A stretch of DNA of 9,314 nucleotides from Chloroflexota bacterium (GTDB taxonomy: Bacteria; Chloroflexota; Limnocylindria; Limnocylindrales; CSP1-4), in the NCBI GenBank assembly GCA_029858845.1, contig JAOUEG010000055.1, positions 1-9,314 on the forward strand, read 5' to 3'. The position numbers and the translations under genes were made by a program. The notes beneath the pieces are model-generated. The model worked only from the letters and a program-made list of their open reading frames with translations. It made no database searches and was not told the origin of the DNA. Positions 6,050-9,314 of the stretch are shown one piece after another (positions within the stretch are counted from its first letter, which is position 1; every line of letters begins with the position of its first letter).

Positions 6050-6544
6050 ATGCCGACCCACAAGTCCGTCAGCCTCGAACACCTCGGCGGGATGCGGTTC
6101 CATGCGATCCCGAGCTCGGGGCACGAGCTCGACTTCGACGACCGCGAATCGGACCAGGGCGGCAGCCCGGTCGAGACGATCCTGGCGGCCCTCGCGTCCT
6201 GCTCGGCGATGGACGTCATCTCGATCGCGACGAAGAAGCGGCAGTCGGTCAGCTCCTACCGGCTCGAAGTCTCGGGCAGCCAGCGCGATGCCTACCCGAA
6301 GGTCTTCACCGACATCGATCTCGTCCACGTGATCGAGGGCGCGAACCTCGCGGAGGCGGCCATCCGGCGGGCCATCGAGCTCTCGGCGACGAAGTACTGC
6401 CCGGTCAACGCCATGATCTCGGCGGGGGCCACCGTCGTGCACCATCGCTATCGGATCCGATCGTCCGGCGCCGCGTCGTACGAGGCGGAAGGCGAAGTCC
6501 TCGCGACGGGACCCTTCCAGCGGCCGGACGTCGTCGGGAGCTAG
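6050..6544 (+). CDS. OsmC-family protein (thiol-dependent peroxidase-like)
   Basis: OsmC/Ohr-family proteins are small homodimeric cytoplasmic enzymes in which two cysteines reduce organic hydroperoxides or related oxidants at the expense of a dithiol. The 164-residue protein has both cysteines in the expected settings: Cys51 in ETILAALASCSAMDVISI (residues 42-59, the long central helix) and Cys117 in ATKYCPVNAMI (113-123). The form GGSPVE...CSAMDVISI...KKRQ resembles the YhfA-like OsmC branch more than Ohr. The ATG lies 5 nt after the ABC transporter stop, with only a weak GACGAG upstream, so it is most likely the last gene of the trxB-ABC-osmC unit. The final 20 or so residues after the core beta strand are not diagnostic. 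The family is confident; whether the physiological substrate is a hydroperoxide, a persulfide or something else is open. Confidence 0.88.
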   Translation: MPTHKSVSLEHLGGMRFHAIPSSGHELDFDDRESDQGGSPVETILAALASCSAMDVISIATKKRQSVSSYRLEVSGSQRDAYPKVFTDIDLVHVIEGANLAEAAIRRAIELSATKYCPVNAMISAGATVVHHRYRIRSSGAASYEAEGEVLATGPFQRPDVVGS

Positions 6545-6596
6545 GTCCCCGCGCGCCGGGTCGACGGCCATGATCCGCACGAGGCGGGATGATGAT

Positions 6597-6635
6597 GTTG
6601 CATGATTATCCATTGACCATGTATAGTCATTCACC
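6597..6635 (+). promoter_or_regulatory. Tandem ArgR-binding ARG boxes over the arg promoter
   Basis: Box 1 is at 6597-6614, GTTGCATGATTATCCATT, and matches the Streptomyces ARG box AWTGCATRWWYATGCAWT (as I recall it) at 16 of 18 positions. Box 2 at 6618-6635, CATGTATAGTCATTCACC, is weaker but keeps TG-AT and a perfect ATTCA half-site. They are separated by 3 nt, giving the 21-bp repeat expected for an ArgR hexamer on one DNA face. The boxes cover both promoter hexamers and precede argC-argJ-argB, so arginine-dependent repression is the natural reading. This AT-rich island stands out in otherwise GC-rich DNA. Confidence 0.72.
6598..6627 (+). promoter_or_regulatory. Sigma-70-type promoter of the arginine operon
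   Basis: TTGCAT at 6598-6603 and TATAGT at 6622-6627 are separated by 18 nt and form the best promoter match in the window. Transcription would start near 6634, 2-4 nt before an ATG at 6637 that opens a short leader ORF, so the leader peptide mRNA would be almost leaderless. Both hexamers lie inside the ARG boxes. Between the osmC stop and this promoter (6545-6596) I see only a short bulged hairpin near 6545-6565 without a T-run. Confidence 0.62.
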
Positions 6636-6636
6636 C

Positions 6637-6708
6637 ATGACGGCGGTCCCCCAGCTCCCGGCGAGCCACCCGAGTCAGCCCCCTGCGAGGGGCTGCACGC
6701 GCCCGTGA
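6637..6708 (+). CDS. Putative 23-residue leader peptide ORF overlapping the argC start
   Basis: An ATG just after the arg promoter opens a 23-codon frame that begins MTAVPQLPAS and ends RGCTRP before TGA at 6706-6708. The stop overlaps the argC GTG in the sequence GTGA, the same 4-nt overlap seen at the trxB/ABC junction. The frame differs from that of argC. A strong hairpin lies inside its last third and holds the only purine-rich sequence upstream of argC. The peptide has two Arg codons (AGG, CGC) near its end. I infer translational coupling or a leader-type control; the peptide itself may have no function. No homologue is known to me, and a chance ORF of this size is possible. Confidence 0.35.
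   Translation: MTAVPQLPASHPSQPPARGCTRP
6676..6695 (+). promoter_or_regulatory. Stem-loop in the argC leader sequestering a Shine-Dalgarno-like sequence
   Basis: CAGCCCC (6676-6682) and GGGGCTG (6689-6695) form a perfect 7-bp stem with a 6-nt loop. The 3' arm overlaps GAGGGG (6687-6692), the only Shine-Dalgarno-like run before the argC GTG at 6705, although at 12 nt it is far from the start. No T-run follows, so it is not a typical intrinsic terminator. It lies within the leader ORF, so translation of that ORF would melt it. Confidence 0.45.
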
Positions 6709-7871
6709 GCGCGGGACTCGAGTCGCCCGCGGGGATCGCGGCGGACCAGCCGTCGTCGGGGATCCTGCCGCGCAGCTTGCGCGGCGTCCCGGCCGAGAAC
6801 GCCGACGGCCCACGTCGGATCCGCGTCGGGATCGTCGGGGCGACCGGCTATGTCGGCGCCGAGCTGATCCGGCTCCTGTCGCGCCATCCCGACGTGGAGA
6901 TCGTCGGCCTGGCCGGACGTGATCGCCAGGATGAACCGATCGGCGGCCATCATCCGCACCTCAGCATCACGGATCTCAAGGTCGCGACGCAGCTGCCGCC
7001 GACCGATGCCGTGTTCCTCGCCCTCCCACACGGTGCCGCGGCGCGGATGGTCCCGTCGTTGGTGGATGCCGGCGCCGCGATCATCGACCTCGGCCCGGAC
7101 TTCCGCCTGCGGGATCCGGACGACTATCCCCGGTGGTACGGCTTCGAGCACCCGCGACCGGACCTGCTGGACCTGGCCGTCTACGGACTCCCGGAACTGC
7201 ATCGCCGCGAGCTGACGGCCCTCGTCGAGCAGCCGATCGCGATCGTCGGGTCGCCTGGCTGCTACCCCACGGCCACGATCCTCGCCCTCGCGCCACTCGC
7301 CCGCGCCGGACTCATCGGCGACCTGGTGGTGGATGCCAAGTCCGGGGTATCCGGCGCCGGCCGTGAGGCGAAGGTGGATCTGATGTTCGGCGAGGTCAAC
7401 GAGAGCGTGAAAGCCTACGGCCTCGGTGGCCATCGCCACGTCGCCGAGATCGAGCAGGAGCTCTCGGTCGCTGCCGCCCGCGAGGGATTGGACCCGGGCG
7501 CGAATCCCGGGGTGATCGGGGTGGACTTCCTGCCGCACCTCATCCCCATGACCCGCGGGATCCTGTCCACCAACCATGTCCGCCCGACTCGGCCCATCAC
7601 CCAACCGGAGCTGGACGAGCTGTACGCGGGCGCCTATCGCGATGAGCCGTTCGTGCGGATGGTGAGCACACCGCCGGCGACCAAGCACACCACCGGCAGC
7701 AACCACGTGCTGGTGCACGTCCGCCTCGACGAGCGCACCGGCCGGATCATCGTGATCGGCGTCGAGGACAACCTCGTGAAGGGGGCCGCCGGCCAGGCCA
7801 TCCAGTCGTTCAACCTCGTCCACGGCCTGCCGGAGACGACCGGCCTCGACCAGCTCCCGCTCGCGCCATGA
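6705..7871 (+). CDS. argC: N-acetyl-gamma-glutamyl-phosphate reductase
   Basis: ArgC performs the NADPH-dependent reduction of N-acetyl-glutamyl-5-phosphate to N-acetyl-glutamate semialdehyde, the third step of arginine synthesis. The 388-residue protein has the dinucleotide-binding motif GIVGATGYVGAEL (residues 42-54), LALPHGAAA (105-113), IIDLGPDFRLRD (126-137), the WYGFEHP segment (144-150), YGLPELHR (160-167) and the catalytic Cys186 in VGSPGCYPTA (181-190). KSGVSGAGR and a HRHVAEIEQEL segment follow as expected. The family is usually about 345 residues; the excess is an N-terminal extension of about 38 residues (Gly/Ala/Pro-rich, no signal peptide), unless the real start is further in, for example TTG at 6777. 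GTG 6705 is the first start in frame and overlaps the leader ORF stop. The gene overlaps argJ by 4 nt (ATGA), so argC-argJ-argB form one operon under the ARG-box promoter. Confidence 0.95.
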   Translation: MSAGLESPAGIAADQPSSGILPRSLRGVPAENADGPRRIRVGIVGATGYVGAELIRLLSRHPDVEIVGLAGRDRQDEPIGGHHPHLSITDLKVATQLPPTDAVFLALPHGAAARMVPSLVDAGAAIIDLGPDFRLRDPDDYPRWYGFEHPRPDLLDLAVYGLPELHRRELTALVEQPIAIVGSPGCYPTATILALAPLARAGLIGDLVVDAKSGVSGAGREAKVDLMFGEVNESVKAYGLGGHRHVAEIEQELSVAAAREGLDPGANPGVIGVDFLPHLIPMTRGILSTNHVRPTRPITQPELDELYAGAYRDEPFVRMVSTPPATKHTTGSNHVLVHVRLDERTGRIIVIGVEDNLVKGAAGQAIQSFNLVHGLPETTGLDQLPLAP

Positions 7872-9250
7872 CCGAGGTCGCCATCGAGGGCGTGCGCCGG
7901 GCGGGACCGGATCGCGACCTTCCCCCGGTCCGTCGTGCTGCGGTCATCCCGGCCGGATTCCGGGCAGGCGGCGCGGCCGCCGGCATCAAGGCATCGGGAC
8001 GGCCCGACATCGCCCTCATCGCCGCGACGGCGGGGCCGGTCGCAGCGGCCGCCGTCTTCACCCCGAACGCCTTCGCGGCGGCGCCGGTGCGCCTGTCGCG
8101 AGCCAATCTGGCGACGACCTCGGGCGATCCCCGCGGGGGCTACGGGTCGGCTCGGGCGGTGATCTGCACGAGCGGTTGTGCGAACGCCGCCACCGGCGTG
8201 GACGGCGACCGCGACCAGGCGGCCGTGGGGCGCCTCGTGGCCGATGCCCTGGGCCTGGATGAGGTGCACGTCCTGCATCTGTCGACCGGCGTCATCGGGA
8301 CCCGGCTTCCCCTGGCGAATGTGGGCAGCGGCCTCGACTCGCTCGTTCCCGGACTCGCCGCGGACGATGGCGCTCTGGCGGCGGCGGCCGAGGCACTCCG
8401 GACCACCGACTCGGTCAGCAAGGTGGCCACGGCCACGGTCAGCCTGCCCGGACCGGACGGGCGGGCGGTGCCGGTCACGGTGACCGGCCTCGCCAAGGGC
8501 GTGGGGATGATCCACCCGGCGATGGCCACGATGCTGTCCGTCGTGCTCACCGACGCGGCGATCGACCCGGCGCTGCTGTGGAGCCTGCTGCGCCCGGCCG
8601 CCGCCCGTACCTGGGACCAGCTCTCGGTCGACGGCGACACGAGCACCAACGACACGGTGTTCGTCCTGGCCTCGGGGGCGTCGGCGGCGGCGGCGGTCGT
8701 GGGGGGATCGGAGGCGGCCGAGGCCCTTGGCGCCGCGCTCGAAGCCGTCGCCCGCGACCTTGCCCGGCAGCAGGCAGCCGACGGCGAGGGCGCCACCATC
8801 CTCATCACGGCACAGGTGACCGGCGCCCGGGACGACGCCGCGGCGCGGGCCGTGGCTCGAGCGATCGTGAGCTCGAGCCTGTTCAAGGCAGCCGCCCACG
8901 GGAAGGATCCCAACTGGGGTCGGATCGCCGGCGCGGCGGGGAACGCGACGCTGGCCGGAGCGGGCGTCCTCGAGGCAGCCGGCCTGCCTGCCGAGGAAGC
9001 GGCCGCTCGCGCCGGTCGGCCAGTCGTGCTCGACCCGAGCCTGCTGCGCATCACGATCGCCGACTTCCTCGTATTCGACGGCCGCCAAGGGGGGCCCGTC
9101 GCGTTCGATCGCGCCGCGGCGCGCGCGGCCATGGACGCGCCGGAACTCGTCGTCGGCCTGGATCTGGGGCTCGGAAGCGGGACTGGGGAGGCGTTCGGTT
9201 GCGACCTGACCGAGGCCTACGTGATCGAGAACAGCGAGTACACGACCTGA
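7868..9250 (+). CDS. argJ: Glutamate N-acetyltransferase / ornithine acetyltransferase
   Basis: ArgJ transfers the acetyl group from N-acetylornithine to glutamate, closing the cyclic arginine pathway; bifunctional members can also use acetyl-CoA. It is made as a precursor that cleaves itself before a conserved Thr, which becomes the nucleophile. Here the site is KGVGMIHPAMATMLS (residues 210-224), with cleavage predicted between Ala220 and Thr221. Other landmarks are ICTSGCANAATG (99-110), HLSTGVIG (137-144), SKVATATV (184-191), SVDGDTSTNDTVF (253-265), GEGAT (306-310), AAAHGKDPNWGRIAGAAGN (341-359) and the C-terminal GCDLTEAYVIENSEYTT. The length is 460 residues against about 400 for the family; part of the excess is a roughly 25-residue N-terminal lead before AAVIPAGFRAGG. 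The ATG overlaps the argC stop (ATGA), and the stop shares one base with the argB ATG (TGATG). Whether it is mono- or bifunctional cannot be told from sequence alone. Confidence 0.96.
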   Translation: MTEVAIEGVRRAGPDRDLPPVRRAAVIPAGFRAGGAAAGIKASGRPDIALIAATAGPVAAAAVFTPNAFAAAPVRLSRANLATTSGDPRGGYGSARAVICTSGCANAATGVDGDRDQAAVGRLVADALGLDEVHVLHLSTGVIGTRLPLANVGSGLDSLVPGLAADDGALAAAAEALRTTDSVSKVATATVSLPGPDGRAVPVTVTGLAKGVGMIHPAMATMLSVVLTDAAIDPALLWSLLRPAAARTWDQLSVDGDTSTNDTVFVLASGASAAAAVVGGSEAAEALGAALEAVARDLARQQAADGEGATILITAQVTGARDDAAARAVARAIVSSSLFKAAAHGKDPNWGRIAGAAGNATLAGAGVLEAAGLPAEEAAARAGRPVVLDPSLLRITIADFLVFDGRQGGPVAFDRAAARAAMDAPELVVGLDLGLGSGTGEAFGCDLTEAYVIENSEYTT

Positions 9251-9314
9251 TGAGCGAGATCGTCGTCGTCAAGCTCGGCGGGACCACCATCGGCGAGCAA
9301 TCGCAGGTGCTCGC
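9250..9314 (+). CDS. argB: Acetylglutamate kinase, N-terminal fragment (3' end outside window)
   Basis: Only the first 21 codons are present. They read MSEIVVVKLGGTTIGE and onward, with the K-L-G-G phosphate-binding motif that opens the amino acid kinase fold. Together with the position immediately after argJ (TGATG junction), this identifies argB, which phosphorylates N-acetylglutamate to give the substrate of ArgC. Other amino acid kinases share the opening motif, so the call leans on operon context. No statement about regulation or feedback residues is possible from this fragment. Confidence 0.82.
   Translation, partial: MSEIVVVKLGGTTIGEQSQVL

Noticed and set aside
6545..6565. Intrinsic terminator after osmC
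   Set aside because: GTC-CCCG/CGGG-GAC pairs only with a 2-nt bulge, the unbroken stem is 4 bp, and no T-run follows. It is too weak to call.
6613..6627. TTGACC close to TATAGT as a -35/-10 pair
   Set aside because: They are only a few bases apart, far too close for a sigma-70 promoter. TTGCAT with an 18-nt spacer is the workable pair.
7634..9088. A 484-codon minus-strand open frame opposite argC and argJ
   Set aside because: It is antisense to argJ, whose catalytic and cleavage motifs are intact; no domain is recognisable in the shadow.
1..9314. CRISPR arrays, tRNA/rRNA genes, insertion sequences, phage or defence genes
   Set aside because: No spaced direct repeats, no tRNA-like folds and no transposase, integrase or defence motifs were seen. 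Composition and coding style are uniform, apart from the short AT-rich arg promoter.

Overview
This is a 9.3 kb chromosomal stretch from a very GC-rich bacterium (about two thirds G+C or more, judged by eye). It is densely packed, and every supported gene lies on the + strand. It carries coenzyme F420 biosynthesis genes (cofC, cofE) next to a luciferase-like F420-dependent oxidoreductase. CofE is the short single-domain form, not the CofE-nitroreductase fusion (FbiB) usual in mycobacteria and many other Actinomycetota. With the argC-argJ-argB order, this makes an uncultured-type Chloroflexota (a Limnocylindria/Ellin6529-like soil or freshwater lineage) my best guess. An actinobacterium is not excluded, and the sequence alone does not prove the taxonomy.

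Layout. (1) Positions 2-343: C-terminal end of a sialidase/BNR-repeat-like protein. (2) Positions 425-1832: cofC and cofE, overlapping by 8 nt, making the activated phospho-lactyl-type precursor and adding the glutamate tail of F420. (3) Positions 1888-2787: an LLM-family, probably F420-dependent, oxidoreductase with its own apparent promoter. (4) Positions 2827-6544: a thiol/redox cassette of a thioredoxin reductase-like flavoprotein, an ABC exporter half-transporter with an unusual insert in its nucleotide-binding domain, and an OsmC-family thiol peroxidase-like protein. The three are overlapping or only 5 nt apart and follow a near-palindrome resembling a CsoR/CstR-family operator. (5) Positions 6545-6704: a regulatory region with tandem ArgR-type boxes on a recognisable promoter, a 23-codon leader ORF and a strong hairpin. 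(6) Positions 6705-9314: argC, argJ and the start of argB, the acetylated-intermediate part of arginine biosynthesis.

Regulation. Shine-Dalgarno sequences are weak or absent before most starts. Three transcription units (cofC, the LLM gene, trxB) have a TANNNT -10 hexamer ending 6-7 nt before the start codon, the geometry of leaderless mRNAs. This fixes the starts and suggests which genes head operons. No RNA genes, CRISPR arrays, insertion sequences or attachment sites were seen. The genes themselves are of familiar families. The less ordinary material is in the control regions, in the trxB-ABC-osmC grouping and in the ABC transporter insert. I did not find a clearly new defence or mobile system.
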